Origin: Arsenophonus apicola
GTDB lineage: Bacteria; Pseudomonadota; Gammaproteobacteria; Enterobacterales; Enterobacteriaceae
DNA length: 64,000 nucleotides
Reading direction: 5' to 3'
Assembly (NCBI RefSeq): GCF_020268605.1
Contig: NZ_CP084222.1
Span: 2,480,001 to 2,544,000, forward strand
Shown: piece after piece, positions 7,703-15,329 of the stretch
Position numbering within the stretch: position 1 is the stretch's first letter
Layout of the letters: each line of letters begins with the position of its first letter
Made by a program: the position numbers and the translations under genes
Notes under the pieces: generated by a model
What the model saw: only the letters and a program-made list of their open reading frames with translations
Databases searched by the model: none
What the model was told of the DNA's origin: nothing

Positions 7703-8176
7703 TTAATGTGTGTGGGCTTTTTCTTCGCCCATCCGAAAGGTAATGCCTGCCTGATACCAATTCGGCAAGAAAAACTCAATGCGCCCTGTAAATCCATCAA
7801 GTCGCATCGTTTTCATTCTTTTTAGCTCACGTTTCATTTGACGGTAGATTTCATCCATTTCGCCCACCTTGAGCCTTACAGGGGTATTTGCTAGCATCGC
7901 TATTTTGGCAATGGTCATCTCACCATAAGTTATTTCTGCATGCGCGGTAAACTCGTAAGGGTCTTCGCCTAACTTACGATGACAGCCCAGGCAGTGCGAA
8001 AAACTATTACAGGGGTGATAACGGGTGGCTTTATGTCGCCTTGATTTGAAGTGTGAGCAGTGTAGTTTAGCGCGTTCATGCTGAAAATGTCGTCCGCAAT
8101 AATCACATATCCAGTTTGTTCTTTCGCGGACTAATTCAGAGAACACGGCATCGTATTTATCCCTTTTTAGTGCCAT
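7703..8176 (-). CDS. NinG/Rap-like HNH or zinc-ribbon nuclease
   Basis: 157 residues. CDYC (24-27), then HCSHFKSRRHKATRY (39-53) and HCLGCHRKLG (61-70), form a Cys/His zinc site and an HNH-like core resembling the C-terminal part of lambda NinG (Rap), a Holliday-junction and D-loop endonuclease. The C-terminal half is helical and basic. The ATG at 8176 directly follows the NinB stop, and Q lies downstream, so it belongs to the nin region between replication and Q. The exact family (NinG versus another HNH group) is uncertain. Confidence 0.6.
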   Translation of the reverse strand: MALKRDKYDAVFSELVRERTNWICDYCGRHFQHERAKLHCSHFKSRRHKATRYHPCNSFSHCLGCHRKLGEDPYEFTAHAEITYGEMTIAKIAMLANTPVRLKVGEMDEIYRQMKRELKRMKTMRLDGFTGRIEFFLPNWYQAGITFRMGEEKAHTH

Positions 8177-8620
8177 TTAATTTTCTTGTTCCTGTTTTAA
8201 TTTCATATACTCCGAGCTTTCCGGTACCGTCACAAAACAACCTATGCCAATCGCCCAGCATTCCACTTTTTGCATAAAGACATGCATCTCACCCGTATCA
8301 AGTTTTGATGTCCTCCTGAGCGCTCTGACACGCTCTGGCTGCTGTGTGGTTACATCAATACGCTCTACCACTTCATAGCCTAAGAATGTATGTTTCAGCA
8401 TTTCCTTCACCTGCTCTGGAGTGTAATTAGCGTCATTTGCACACAGATATTTACTTATCTCAGATGTCCACAAATGAAAAAGTGCATTTTGCGATAGGCT
8501 TCGAGTCTGCTTGAAGGGCTTGATAATAAGTTGATGCGGTTGGTTTGTTGCAAGAACAGCTTTTAAGGTTTGCCAGACGGATTGTTTCGTTGATTCGTGT
8601 AAGAGTAATTTGTCTTCCAG
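8177..8620 (-). CDS. ninB: NinB-like recombination mediator, probably started at a CTG codon
   Basis: In this frame the protein runs from 8620 to 8177, 147 residues, matching lambda NinB (146). The motif RSLSQNALFHLW corresponds to the RSLDQNRKLW region of NinB, followed by family-typical FLGYEVVERIDV, TSKLDTGEMHVFM and ECWAIGIGCFVTVPE. No ATG, GTG or TTG lies ahead of the motif. The best start is CTG at 8620-8618, placed 5 bases after a perfect GGAGG (8630-8626). The first standard start (TTG at 8473) would remove a third of the protein. NinB binds single-stranded DNA in phage recombination. ATG-to-CTG mutation or natural CTG use are both possible. Confidence 0.75.
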   Translation of the reverse strand: MEDKLLLHESTKQSVWQTLKAVLATNQPHQLIIKPFKQTRSLSQNALFHLWTSEISKYLCANDANYTPEQVKEMLKHTFLGYEVVERIDVTTQQPERVRALRRTSKLDTGEMHVFMQKVECWAIGIGCFVTVPESSEYMKLKQEQEN

Positions 8621-8639
8621 ATATACCTCCTGTTCTTTT

Positions 8640-8855
8640 TCATTTCAAGAAAACATGGTTAAACAAGAAAGAAAGGATATATACCATTGTGATAGCTAAT
8701 GATGTGACTGCCACTATTGATAAGAGCCTCAAAGAAGCAATAAACCACGTACTGTTGTCAATTTTGATAGTCAACATTATCATTGATATCACAACACCTA
8801 AAAAACAAAAGATATTCATGCTAATTTTGTAAATAAAGTTAATTATTTCATGCAT
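8640..8855 (-). CDS. Small two-helix membrane protein
   Basis: 71 residues with two hydrophobic segments (about 8-31 and 39-65) and few charges. Its ATG overlaps the stop of the DUF551 gene (TAATG), showing translational coupling in the replication/nin operon. No family is recognised. Small membrane proteins in this location could act in superinfection control, but nothing in the sequence shows that. Confidence 0.5.
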   Translation of the reverse strand: MHEIINFIYKISMNIFCFLGVVISMIMLTIKIDNSTWFIASLRLLSIVAVTSLAITMVYILSFLFNHVFLK

Positions 8856-9067
8856 TACCAGTCTTCCTTAGGCGGCTCAGGTAATGGCATCCAATAATCC
8901 GGCTCGAAAGTTAATTTTTCATCTTTATTACAATGATAAATGAAAGTACTATTCTCATTCTCTCGCCAGCCAACTTCAATTTCAAAGTCATCATTACAAC
9001 GCTTACAAATTAAAACCAGTTCGTCTACTAATGGCAATCGTTCTTCACATTTAATCCACTCCATCAT
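8855..9067 (-). CDS. DUF551 family protein
   Basis: 70 residues. The N-terminal EWIKCEERLP, the internal VLICKR, and the C-terminal YWMPLPEPP are the defining features of DUF551 proteins, found mainly in lambdoid prophages. Function is unknown. It lies in the replication/nin operon and is coupled to the membrane gene that follows. Confidence 0.8.
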   Translation of the reverse strand: MMEWIKCEERLPLVDELVLICKRCNDDFEIEVGWRENENSTFIYHCNKDEKLTFEPDYWMPLPEPPKEDW

Positions 9068-9296
9068 TAATCTCCTTACAGATAAAATTTATCAACTTGA
9101 TTTGAGCTTGCTTTCCAGCTTTTACATTGATAGCAGTCCAGTAGTAACCTATCTCGCTAAATTGCATTTTGAACATGGACGGCTGGGATAACATTTTCAG
9201 GCAATCTTTTTCTGATAGTGCTTTGTCGCTAAAGCGCTGCCAATGCACAGGTTCGCCGCCATCCTTAACAAGGGTTGCTTCAATTTGGTATTTCAT
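9051..9296 (-). CDS. Small phage protein of unknown function
   Basis: 81 residues, mixed alpha/beta composition (MKYQIEATLVKDGGEPVHW, then a Lys-rich C-terminus). Its end overlaps the start of the DUF551 gene by 17 bp, consistent with one operon. The ATG at 9296 has only a weak AGGA at a distance. No motif is recognised. Confidence 0.5.
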   Translation of the reverse strand: MKYQIEATLVKDGGEPVHWQRFSDKALSEKDCLKMLSQPSMFKMQFSEIGYYWTAINVKAGKQAQIKLINFICKEINDGVD

Positions 9297-9335
9297 TGGG
9301 GGTGTCCTGATTATTTGAAGATGTTAAAGCTGAGT

Positions 9336-11225
9336 TTAATCTCTAGATACATTGTTATTCATCCAAACCTGGTCATAATCACTGTTTGGCATGTTGGCGA
9401 TGTAATTATAAGGGCTTGTATTTTCTTCTGCTAAAAATTGATGCGCCTGTTTATCCAGATACAATGAGATTTTTCCTTCCCACCCCTCACCATTGCGCTG
9501 TTTTTCTAAACACAATATGGAAGCTGGCTCTTTTAGATATTCCTGCTCTTTTTCAGTTAATAGTTGACTGGCTTCTAGCTTCTGTAGCGCTCGCTCTCTG
9601 CGTTTATTTCGCCAAATAATGAAAAGGTTATCGGCAAGGTCGGTGATTGAACCTGAGCCTTTTACGTCCATTTTCCCTGTGGGTTTCTCCTCACTTTCCG
9701 ATTTACGGCTGTGTGTCACTAGAATAACGTGGCATGAGGTTTTGTTTTTAAAATCACATAGTGCATCCATGAAGGCTTTTTGCCCGTTGTAATCATCATC
9801 TGCAAGCCCACACTTCATCAGGCTGTCAATGATAAACAGGTTGATACCATATCGGCGGTTAGCATATTTAAATATTTCGAGTAATCGTGATGATTTCGCT
9901 GTCCCTGTTAAGCCAAATAACCAGAGCCTATCTTCATAAAACTTAAAAGCGGACTCAATTTCTAATTGTGAGGGTAATTTAGCACATGTCGCCTGACGGG
10001 TCAGACGCTTTAAAAACGTTGCGGGTTTTAACTCAAACGAAGCAACACAGGCTCTCATTCCCTGACGCATTGCTTCACACAGAACATGCCCCAAAATTTC
10101 ACTCTTACCGTGCCCATTGACTCCATTAAGTAGCGTTAACTCAGATTCACGATAACTGAAATGCCGATTTAATGACTCCCAAGGTGTTTTGAACAAATAT
10201 TCCTCTTTGCCGTAAAATGCATCAAGCGTGCTTTGATAAAAATCTCGCGCTGTGCAGAGTTCTTCTGGGTCAAAATAAGCTGCTGTTTCAAGGCAATGTA
10301 CAATTTCCTGCTGCGTCATACCAGCCTGTAAACATTCGTTGATGTCCTTGTGGGGCAGTTTAACTAAACGACACCGATATTCTCCTAATCGACGGGCGAT
10401 TTCCAGGGCTGCCTGTTGTCCCACTTCGTCATTGTCCATCGACAACCAGATTTCAGTAAAGCGGTCAAGGTTGTGAAATTCATATTCAATCCACTGTTGT
10501 TTGGCTCCGCAGCCACCGCCAAAAGGAACCGACAATGCACTCAACCCATATTGGTGATAACTCATGCAGTCAATTTCACCCTCGCACAATATGACTGCAC
10601 GGGTTGCTTTGGGTAGCGCTTGCCAGCCGAACAAACACGGTTCACAATCCGCTTCAACTGAAATAACTTTCTTCCCATCAGGTCTTGCTGTGCTAATACG
10701 TTTAACCTGTATCAGCTCGCCATCTCGCTTGTAAGGGAACGCGATAGCGGGTAATTCCCTGTTATCTTCAGGTGACCAGACAATCCCATCACTGACCTGA
10801 AATTCTTTCGCCGTTTTTCGGCCTATGCCTCGTGATTGAAGATATTCGTAACAGTCTTGTGGTTTACGGACGGTTTTTTTTAGTGATGCGGGTTGTGGAC
10901 GTTTAAACTGTTTTTTCCGTTTTGCTTCAAATGTACCCGATTCATCCGCTATCCCTAGAAACTGCTTTGCTTCCGCCATCGCCTGATGCAAACTACAGCC
11001 CCTGACCTGAACCCACAAATCGAGTAAATCGCCCCCTGTTCCCTCTGCAAAATCTGACCAGACCTTTTTGCCAGAGAGATTAACTTTTAAACTTTTTCCC
11101 TGCTCACCATGCACAGAGCCAGCCACCCACTCGTGCCCCTCTTTTTTGCCTTCAGGTAAAAGATATTTAGCCACTCTGACAACATCAAGCCACAACCTCT
11201 CAGATAATTCCGTAATGCTAATCAT
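9336..11225 (-). CDS. Phage primase-helicase (TOPRIM plus DnaB-type RecA domain)
   Basis: 629 residues. The N-terminal region has a primase-like small domain with WSDFAEGTGGDLLDLW. A TOPRIM domain follows, with ILCEGEIDCMSYHQYG (Glu 215) and WLSMDNDEVG (Asp 263/265). The C-terminal half is a DnaB-type helicase with Walker A GVNGHGKSE (368-376), Walker B FIIDSL (464-469) and a downstream VTHSRK motif. It would prime and unwind DNA at the phage fork, in the manner of T7 gp4. It replaces the P helicase-loader gene of lambda and lies directly downstream of the initiator gene. The ATG at 11225 is preceded by a GAGGGA site. Confidence 0.88.
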   Translation of the reverse strand: MISITELSERLWLDVVRVAKYLLPEGKKEGHEWVAGSVHGEQGKSLKVNLSGKKVWSDFAEGTGGDLLDLWVQVRGCSLHQAMAEAKQFLGIADESGTFEAKRKKQFKRPQPASLKKTVRKPQDCYEYLQSRGIGRKTAKEFQVSDGIVWSPEDNRELPAIAFPYKRDGELIQVKRISTARPDGKKVISVEADCEPCLFGWQALPKATRAVILCEGEIDCMSYHQYGLSALSVPFGGGCGAKQQWIEYEFHNLDRFTEIWLSMDNDEVGQQAALEIARRLGEYRCRLVKLPHKDINECLQAGMTQQEIVHCLETAAYFDPEELCTARDFYQSTLDAFYGKEEYLFKTPWESLNRHFSYRESELTLLNGVNGHGKSEILGHVLCEAMRQGMRACVASFELKPATFLKRLTRQATCAKLPSQLEIESAFKFYEDRLWLFGLTGTAKSSRLLEIFKYANRRYGINLFIIDSLMKCGLADDDYNGQKAFMDALCDFKNKTSCHVILVTHSRKSESEEKPTGKMDVKGSGSITDLADNLFIIWRNKRRERALQKLEASQLLTEKEQEYLKEPASILCLEKQRNGEGWEGKISLYLDKQAHQFLAEENTSPYNYIANMPNSDYDQVWMNNNVSRD

Positions 11226-11339
11226 GCTTCCCTCAGATTAAATTTGTCAAACCCGTATTGTACAATGCCCGCGCTCAGCCAGCCGTGGTTGTACCCACGG
11301 ATGAGTATTGATTTGATAATTGATTTCATGATGATTTTG

Positions 11340-12086
11340 TTAGAAAAATACCAAGCCGTTTTTAGCGATGGTCATTGTTGATTGATTGGGTATAGGTTGT
11401 CTTTGCTGCTTGCGTTTGCGTGCCGTCTCGTTTTGATAATTCAATTTTGCACTCAGTGCTGAAAACCAGTTTTTAGGTTTTTCTTTGCTGAATTCAACAT
11501 CGAACCGTTTCAATTCCTGCAATAAATCAATATCTGAAAATATCGACGCCCATTGTTCAAAATCTTTTTGGTTGAGTCGAATCACTTCACCTTCAAACGC
11601 ATAACGAGATATTTTTTCAATCGATTTTTTTTGAACAGTTTTTTGGGTGTTAAGATCTTTAGATTCTATGTTAGGTTCTACTGATAGATTCTGAGTACCG
11701 TTTTTGGGATCCTTCAAAGTACCGTTTTTGGTACTGTTCAAAGTACCGTTTTTGGGATCGTTACCAATTTCGGTACTGTTCCCATTTTGGTACTGTTTAT
11801 CATCCCGTTTTTGGTACTCTTCTTCGGTTATATTTAACCGTAAAACTTTAACTTGTTTTGTTGCTCCTTTTCTCTCTCCAGTATCGATTATTAACCCTTC
11901 AGCTATCATTTGGTTAATTTGTCGGCAAATAGTTTTTCTATCTAACCCAGTATCATTTGATAGCCTCTGAATACTGGGATAGCAACAATGATGTTCATCA
12001 GCTCTGTCAGCTAGAGCTAGTAATAACAACTTCTGAGAAGCTTTTAAATTAATTTTCCATACCCAATTTGTTGCTATTCTACTCAT
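11340..12086 (-). CDS. Replication initiator (lambda O-like in role) with internal origin repeats
   Basis: 248 residues. The N-terminal 90 residues form a winged helix-turn-helix (ALADRADEHHCCYPSIQRLS, then GLDRKTICRQI), typical of phage replication proteins. The middle contains an imperfect repeat of a lysine-asparagine-glycine-threonine unit (KNGT appears four times within residues 110-135), because the DNA there carries iterons. The C-terminus is basic and may recruit the helicase. The gene lies between cII and the primase-helicase, as O does in lambda. Its ATG overlaps the stop of the 57-residue gene before it. Confidence 0.8.
   Translation of the reverse strand: MSRIATNWVWKINLKASQKLLLLALADRADEHHCCYPSIQRLSNDTGLDRKTICRQINQMIAEGLIIDTGERKGATKQVKVLRLNITEEEYQKRDDKQYQNGNSTEIGNDPKNGTLNSTKNGTLKDPKNGTQNLSVEPNIESKDLNTQKTVQKKSIEKISRYAFEGEVIRLNQKDFEQWASIFSDIDLLQELKRFDVEFSKEKPKNWFSALSAKLNYQNETARKRKQQRQPIPNQSTMTIAKNGLVFF
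11695..11815. other. Putative replication origin: iterons inside the initiator gene
   Basis: The 13-mer GTACCGTTTTTGG occurs exactly at 11695, 11719 and 11743, a 24-bp period. Degenerate copies follow near 11761, 11778 and 11802 (for example ATCCCGTTTTTGG). Lambda ori has the same design: repeats that bind O lie inside the O gene. Flanking AT-rich DNA at 11600-11690 and 11820-11870 could be the unwinding element. The assignment rests on repeats plus context. Confidence 0.65.
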
Positions 12087-12252
12087 ACTGATTACCTCTA
12101 ATGGATTCTTCGCGATGTTTAAGCCTTAAATTTGCATTTTCTAATGCGGCTTTTAGCTTCTTGGCGGCTAACTCTGTGAAAGAGCGATTGACTCTCTCTC
12201 TAATAATGTTTTTATGAATATTTGACTGGTAAAATCGGCGTTTATTTGCCAT
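12079..12252 (-). CDS. Small basic protein between cII and the initiator gene
   Basis: 57 residues (starts MANKRRFYQSNIHKNIIRER), helical and basic, with GAGG before the ATG at 12252. The final codons overlap the initiator start (ATGAGTAG), so translation is probably coupled. No family is recognised. Conserved position and coupling support a real gene. Confidence 0.55.
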   Translation of the reverse strand: MANKRRFYQSNIHKNIIRERVNRSFTELAAKKLKAALENANLRLKHREESIRGNQYE

Positions 12253-12324
12253 AATGACCTCGCTGAAATTGAAAGAAAAAAGGGAAAACTGGCGTTTCCC
12301 TTCTCCTTGAAAGGTAACCCAAAC

Positions 12325-12663
12325 TTAAAGTTGGATATGATGTTTGCAGGCTCCATTGTTTTTTAACTCTGGAGCTTCTTTTTTTGGCAATCTCAAATGT
12401 TCCAGCATATCTATCAGCTTGCGTATCTCTTCACCTGAGATATTTGTTATGACTAAATCCTGCTTCGGTGAATCGTACCCTATGCAATCAAGCAGTCTTG
12501 CCATCTTAGGAATTATTCCATCCTCTGACTGCCATCTCGTGATTTGAGAAGGATTTATGCCAATAGCGTGAGCAATTCTTATTGCTGAATGTGCCTGAAT
12601 GCCATTGCGTATTTTGGCTTCAATATTTTTTGCATTTGATTTGCGTGTAATTGTGGTTTCCAT
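12325..12663 (-). CDS. cII: CII-type transcription activator
   Basis: 112 residues from the ATG at 12663. The N-terminus METTITRKSNAKNIEAKIRN and the helix-turn-helix HAIGINPSQITRW-S match lambda CII (activator of cI and int promoters, choosing lysogeny). The C-terminus (PKKEAPELKNNG) is acidic then polar, the region that in lambda is a protease target. As in lambda, GGAA lies about 12 bases before this ATG. An in-frame ATG at 12681 would add six residues. It is the first gene after nutR in the leftward early transcript of immunity region 1. Confidence 0.85.
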   Translation of the reverse strand: METTITRKSNAKNIEAKIRNGIQAHSAIRIAHAIGINPSQITRWQSEDGIIPKMARLLDCIGYDSPKQDLVITNISGEEIRKLIDMLEHLRLPKKEAPELKNNGACKHHIQL

Positions 12664-12677
12664 GTCTATAATTAATT

Positions 12678-12817
12678 CCATAAGTTTCAGATAATAGTAT
12701 TCCCTCCCGATGGGCTGGGAATTTATAAATCTCCCAATTTCAGGGAGGCCAAGTTGTTAAAGAGCGGTGTAAATTAGTTCGATTTTTGCTTGTTACTATT
12801 TGATGGAAAAGGTTTTA
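12678..12817. repeat. Direct repeat R1, copy a (nutR/tR1 and end of cro)
   Basis: About 140 bases, roughly 90% identical to 16146-16284. It covers the cII leader, a possible terminator hairpin (TCCCTCCCGATGGGCTGGGA), nutR and the last codons of cro. It marks the left border of immunity region 1. Confidence 0.85.
12731..12766 (-). promoter_or_regulatory. nutR: nutR of immunity region 1
   Basis: On the minus-strand transcript downstream of cro, boxA CGCTCTTTAACA (12766-12755) is followed by a boxB-like hairpin CTCCC-TGAAATT-GGGAG (12747-12731). N would bind boxB and convert polymerase to read through tR1 into cII and the replication genes. The same hairpin sequence occurs in nutR of region 2. 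Confidence 0.75.
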
Positions 12818-12974
12818 TTTCTATTGCCTCAATTCCATTCTTAGTGAAATTTAAAAAAATTTTCCGATGTTGCTTCAATGCTCTGCTAACGGCTCCTTGG
12901 GTAATACCAAGTTCCTTAGCAGTTGTTTCTTGTCCATGTCGGTTTACATAATCCTCAATAGTAATTTTGTTCAT
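12774..12974 (-). CDS. cro: Cro repressor, immunity region 1
   Basis: 66 residues, the length of lambda Cro. TIEDYVNRHGQETTAKELGI followed by TQGAVSRALKQHRKI is the Cro helix-turn-helix, and the C-terminus EIKPFPSN matches the lambda Cro tail that forms the dimer. It represses cI and the early promoters in lytic growth. It starts just after PR1 with AAGGAG before the ATG at 12974. Its sequence differs strongly from Cro of region 2, in keeping with different operators. Confidence 0.92.
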   Translation of the reverse strand: MNKITIEDYVNRHGQETTAKELGITQGAVSRALKQHRKIFLNFTKNGIEAIEIKPFPSNSNKQKSN

Positions 12975-12993
12975 CCGAATCTCCTTTTAGATA

Positions 12994-13061
12994 TATTATT
13001 ACATTCGGTAATAACGCATGTCAATACCGAATGTATTTCTATAATATGATCAACGGTAATA
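12994..13061. promoter_or_regulatory. OR/PR/PRM of immunity region 1
   Basis: Three 17-bp operator sites lie between cro and cI: 12997-13013 (TATTACATTCGGTAATA, palindromic), 13022-13038, and 13045-13061, with centres 25 and 23 bp apart, like lambda OR. The half-site is TATTACCG/GGTAATA. PR on the minus strand is TTGACA (13024-13019), 17 bp spacer, TAATAA (13001-12996). PRM on the plus strand has TATAAT at 13040-13045 and a weak -35. The operators differ from those of region 2, so the two regions should be heteroimmune. Confidence 0.8.
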
Positions 13062-13071
13062 AAATAAGAGC

Positions 13072-13551
13072 ATGAATAAGAAAAAACCTTTGACAAAAGA
13101 ACAGCTAGATGATGCAAAAAGATTGAAATCAATCTACATGCTAAAAAAAAATGAACTTTGCATCACTCAAGAAGATATAGCAGATCAATTAGGTATTGGT
13201 CAGGCTGCGGTTAGTCATTATCTAAATGGTGTAAATCCTTTAAATGCAAAAACTGTAGCTCTATTTGCAAAACTATTAAAAGTAAAACCAAATGAGATCA
13301 GCCCATCGATAGCTTTAGAGTTAGAAGAAATAGCAAAATTAATGCTACCAACAGATCATAGTTATATGATACCTGATAATTCATATACCAAATTAACAAA
13401 AACAGAAGAAAAGCTTTTAGATATGTTCAATGCATTAACAGAAGATGAACAAAGAAATTATCTAGAAGAAATTGCTGAGACTCGGGCTAATCTTGAACGA
13501 ATCTATAAAGAAATGAAAGAAAAAGAGAAAAAATCCAAAAGAGCATCGTGA
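13072..13551 (+). CDS. cI: CI-like repressor without autocleavage domain, immunity region 1
   Basis: 159 residues. Residues 1-80 match the lambda CI DNA-binding domain (KKPLTKEQLDDAKRLKSIY, helix-turn-helix ITQEDIADQLGIGQAAVSHYLNG, then SPSIALELEEI). Lambda CI (237 residues) then has an S24 self-cleaving dimerisation domain. Here it is replaced by a helical tail (TEEKLLDMFNAL, then ANLERIYKEMKEKEK). No Ala-Gly cleavage site or Ser/Lys catalytic pair is visible, so RecA-stimulated cleavage is not expected. It would keep PR1 and PL1 silent in the lysogen. rexA and rexB follow, as in lambda. Confidence 0.88.
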   Translation: MNKKKPLTKEQLDDAKRLKSIYMLKKNELCITQEDIADQLGIGQAAVSHYLNGVNPLNAKTVALFAKLLKVKPNEISPSIALELEEIAKLMLPTDHSYMIPDNSYTKLTKTEEKLLDMFNALTEDEQRNYLEEIAETRANLERIYKEMKEKEKKSKRAS

Positions 13552-13629
13552 TGCATTTTTTAGAAATACAACCATTAAACTTATCTAAACAGGCATGACT
13601 ATTTAGATTTTTATACAAAAGGACACTCT

Positions 13630-14469
13630 ATGAAGGTTAGTTTTTGGGCTTATTATGCAAAAAATGATATCACTGATATAACAAGTAGAATTAATTTAAC
13701 TCAGGCGATCAATGACAAAATAATAAATAAAAATTCTCATTCGCTTGAGTCTGGTAGTGACTATATATACTTACATCCTATAAATGCACAAACCTTTTTG
13801 TTTACTAAAACAAATGATTCTGAGCTAATAAAAAAAATTAACCAAACAAATAATTCAATTAACGATATCCGCGAAAGTTTAGCTGATGATGAAATACTAG
13901 GGTTTTCTTCTTTTGTTTTTATTGAAAATAGCATTTTAGGTTTTGTATCGACAAATTGGAGCCCTAGAACGCGAGAATTTTGTGATTTTATAAAAAGTAA
14001 AGAATTGCTACAGCCTAACGAAAGCCTAATAGTTGAGCCTTTAATGCAAGGGATTACTAAAGTTGATGCATTAAATATGAATTTTATCGGCAGAACGACT
14101 TTGAGGATTGAATCAGAAAACTCATTAACTAACAACATCCTCAGAAGTATTGGAGCTAAAAATGTAAGTGATGTGCTATTGAATGAAATTGAAATAATCA
14201 TCAAACCTAAATATCGTAAAAATATTCAAAAATTAACAAAAGAAATTCTAGCAGCTAGCTATGATAAAATTGATGACATAAAAATTAAAGGCAAAGAATC
14301 AGCAGCTGATAAACTCACAGAATATTACTTAGATGGTAAAGGTCACATTGGCGCTAAAATAATAAAGAAAAGTTCTAACGCTGACATTGCTGAAGAAATT
14401 TTAGCTACGTACATTAGACTTAAACCATCTATACTTGAGTCTTTTAGAAAGATAGAATGTGAATTATAG
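13630..14469 (+). CDS. rexA: RexA, phage-exclusion sensor
   Basis: 279 residues, the same length as lambda RexA, with clear similarity throughout: QTFLFTKTNDSELIKKIN and SLADDEILGFSSFVFIE near the middle of the N-terminal half, then EPLMQGITK, MNFIGRTTLRIE, IIIKPKYRKNI and DKLTEYYLDGKGH. In lambda, RexA is an intracellular sensor that detects an infecting phage's replication intermediates and activates RexB. It lies 78 bp after cI, as in lambda, with AGGA before the ATG, and should be transcribed from PRM in the lysogen. No frame damage is seen. Confidence 0.93.
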   Translation: MKVSFWAYYAKNDITDITSRINLTQAINDKIINKNSHSLESGSDYIYLHPINAQTFLFTKTNDSELIKKINQTNNSINDIRESLADDEILGFSSFVFIENSILGFVSTNWSPRTREFCDFIKSKELLQPNESLIVEPLMQGITKVDALNMNFIGRTTLRIESENSLTNNILRSIGAKNVSDVLLNEIEIIIKPKYRKNIQKLTKEILAASYDKIDDIKIKGKESAADKLTEYYLDGKGHIGAKIIKKSSNADIAEEILATYIRLKPSILESFRKIECEL

Positions 14470-14502
14470 CCGTATAAATTATATCATAGTGGGAAATATT
14501 TA

Positions 14503-14943
14503 ATGAACAAGTTGATAAAAATAGCATCAGCTATAATTCTATTTTCAATCCCATACTTAATTACATTCCCAATTTTTTGTTGGTTTAAATATTCATTAAC
14601 ACCAAATCTATCTTTCTCCCTACACAGGGATGTTCTTGGTGCCACAGTTAGTTCTTATTCAAGCGCTCTTATTGCGGTACTTATAGTTGGACTCACATTT
14701 CTATTAGGGATAAAAAATAATAACTTCATTAAATTGCAGCAATACGGATACATGTTACCAATAATAACACTCTATGCTCTTACCTTTGTAGAGTTGGGAA
14801 TATTGTTTTTTGCGGGTATAATTCTAATATCGAATTTTAAAGAATTACCATTACCATCAATGGCTGCAATCATGGTTGTAACCTCATTTATGCACTTATG
14901 TTTATTGATACTTCAGCTGTATAATTTATCAAATAGAAAATAA
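14503..14943 (+). CDS. rexB: RexB, membrane ion-channel effector of phage exclusion
   Basis: 146 residues (lambda RexB 144). Four hydrophobic segments are visible (about 7-27, 47-68, 82-108, 114-136). FSLHRDVLGATVSSY, YALTFVELGILFF and LQLYNLSN are nearly the lambda motifs. RexB is an inner-membrane channel that depolarises the cell when triggered by RexA, stopping superinfecting phage. It follows rexA by 33 bp, and a terminator begins at its stop codon. The pair is intact. Confidence 0.93.
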   Translation: MNKLIKIASAIILFSIPYLITFPIFCWFKYSLTPNLSFSLHRDVLGATVSSYSSALIAVLIVGLTFLLGIKNNNFIKLQQYGYMLPIITLYALTFVELGILFFAGIILISNFKELPLPSMAAIMVVTSFMHLCLLILQLYNLSNRK

Positions 14944-14964
14944 CCCTCCGCCCGAGGGTTTTTA
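14942..14964 (+). terminator. Terminator of the cI-rexA-rexB operon
   Basis: AACCCTC/GAGGGTT stem with a CGCCC loop, followed by TTTT, starting at the rexB stop codon. It should isolate the lysogenic operon from PL1. Confidence 0.85.
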
Positions 14965-15136
14965 TCGCCCTCTCACCACCCTCTACCTCACATACACTCT
15001 AATATCAACATAACTAACCCATACCCTAATATTCTCCATAGCTTTACTCTTCTTATTTGTTTTAACCATCTCTTTATATCGCTGACAAAAATAATCCTTT
15101 TAAAATCATTCAATAAAAATGAAATAATGAATTTAT
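14965..15136. other. AT-rich non-coding gap before PL1
   Basis: About 170 bases between the rexB terminator and OL/PL of region 1. I see no gene or clear structure. In lambda, the interval between rexB and OL is also non-coding. Confidence 0.5.
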
Positions 15137-15178
15137 AATATTTTCGGTATTGACTTTATTTATTACCGAATGTAATAT
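15137..15178 (+). promoter_or_regulatory. PL/OL of immunity region 1
   Basis: TTGACT (15150-15155), 17 bp spacer, TAATAT (15173-15178) drives the rightward early operon. Operators overlap it: 15161-15177 is the perfect palindrome TATTACCGAATGTAATA, and 15137-15153 is a second site 24 bp away. They share the half-site of OR region 1, which ties cI1 and cro1 to this promoter. Confidence 0.85.
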
Positions 15179-15182
15179 CACC

Positions 15183-15329
15183 CCATCAACTCACTGCAAC
15201 AGGCAAACGCCAGACAATACCACGAGTTATCTGAAACTTTGCCAAACGTTGCTAAGTAGCCAGCCCGAGGCATATGAACATGAAGGCAAGTGTAGTTCAT
15301 CAGTACCTAAGTCATTCGCTCTTTAACAT
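15183..15329 (+). repeat. Direct repeat R2, copy a (PL1 leader up to boxA)
   Basis: About 145 bases, close to 90% identical over the first 105 to 17123-17263, lying between PL and nutL. GGCAAA and TTTGCC about 38 bases apart can pair in both copies. No conserved peptide frame is present, so the conserved feature is probably RNA structure. Confidence 0.8.

Noticed and set aside
8545..8832. Plus-strand frame of 95 codons across ninB and the membrane gene
   Set aside because: Opposite to coupled minus-strand genes; no ribosome site and no protein-like features.
12168..12356. 62-codon minus-strand frame between cII and the initiator
   Set aside because: Overlaps both the cII end and the better supported 57-residue gene (12079-12252), which has a ribosome site and coupling to the initiator.
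13761..14204. 147-codon minus-strand frame inside rexA
   Set aside because: Antisense of rexA, no start signal and low-complexity hydrophobic composition.
12997..15177. Operator repeats considered as a CRISPR-like or iteron array
   Set aside because: The repeats are spaced and placed as lambda OR and OL operators around promoters; there are no spacer-repeat units or cas genes in the window.
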